A program made the translations under genes and the position numbers. Shown one piece after another: positions 5,371 through 5,431 of a DNA stretch of 5,431 bases. The stretch spans positions 1-5,431 of the forward strand of contig JAHDHM010000263.1 of the NCBI GenBank assembly GCA_020631315.1. Reading direction: 5' to 3'. Each line of letters begins with the position of its first letter. The stretch's first letter is position 1. The notes beneath the pieces are model-generated. The model saw only the letters and a list, made by a program, of their open reading frames with translations. It did no database searches and had not been told where the DNA came from. Origin of the DNA: Acidimicrobiales bacterium (lineage in GTDB: Bacteria > Actinomycetota > Acidimicrobiia > Acidimicrobiales > Poriferisodaliceae).

Positions 5371-5401
5371 CTTTCCCATCCACCAATCAAGTAGATCCAC
5401 G

Positions 5402-5431
5402 TTGTCCGACACCAACACCACTGCCGACATG
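5402..5431 (+). CDS. Start of next gene, probably rpsA (30S ribosomal protein S1), cut by window edge
   Basis: A TTG at 5402 opens a frame reading Met-Ser-Asp-Thr-Asn-Thr-Thr-Ala-Asp-Met up to the last base. Ten residues cannot identify a protein. The S1 suggestion rests on gene order: in M. tuberculosis polA (Rv1629) is followed directly by rpsA (Rv1630), and pdtaR lies just before polA as it does here. The acidic, Thr-rich start is compatible with actinobacterial S1 N termini. S1 binds mRNA on the small ribosomal subunit. No strong ribosome site precedes the TTG (only AAGTAG about 7 nt upstream). The ATG at 5429 is an in-frame alternative, and a GTG at 5351 would extend the frame upstream but also lacks a ribosome site. 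Confidence 0.5.
   Translation, partial: MSDTNTTADM

Noticed and set aside
4608..5390. Minus-strand frame of 260 codons opposite the methyltransferase
   Set aside because: I considered it because the plus-strand gene is broken, but the plus-strand fragments match methyltransferase motifs and this frame does not resemble any protein.
5351..5401. GTG at 5351 as an upstream start of the last gene
   Set aside because: It is in frame with 5402, but it lies inside a 7-bp hairpin, has no ribosome site and would add an atypical Ser-rich extension.

Overview
The window is GC-rich with strong G/C preference at third codon positions, GTG and TTG starts, and a PdtaR-type ANTAR regulator near polA. This points to an actinobacterium. 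From memory, Mycobacterium tuberculosis has the same backbone order (pdtaR, then polA, rpsA, coaE). The style of the intervening genes would fit a non-mycobacterial lineage such as Acidimicrobiia, but that lineage call is an inference.

Layout: (1) 1-106, minus strand: the 5' end of a lipoprotein gene running off the left edge. (2) 141-377: a small coiled-coil protein of unknown function, transcribed divergently. (3) 378-515: a regulatory gap with a dyad and a probable promoter. (4) 516-1094: PdtaR-like response regulator with an ANTAR RNA-binding output domain. (5) 1095-1174: two adjacent hairpins, then a -10 element placed so that the polA message could be leaderless. (6) 1175-3841: DNA polymerase I, full length, with intact 5' nuclease and polymerase motifs and a degenerate proofreading domain. 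(7) 3893-4492: membrane-anchored DUF218/YdcF-like protein. (8) 4514-5258: a SAM-dependent methyltransferase reading frame broken by an apparent deletion of about 44 nt with a frameshift inside motif I. (9) 5259-5401: a gap packed with inverted repeats, including two mutually exclusive hairpins. (10) 5402 to the right edge: the first codons of the next gene, probably rpsA (ribosomal protein S1) by synteny.

The core genes serve signal-dependent RNA-level control (PdtaR), DNA repair and Okazaki fragment processing (PolA) and translation (S1). The DUF218 protein and the broken methyltransferase sit between polA and rpsA and look like lineage-specific insertions. The two points most worth checking are the methyltransferase lesion and the structured leader before the presumed rpsA. 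I see no tRNA, rRNA, CRISPR array, insertion sequence or phage gene.
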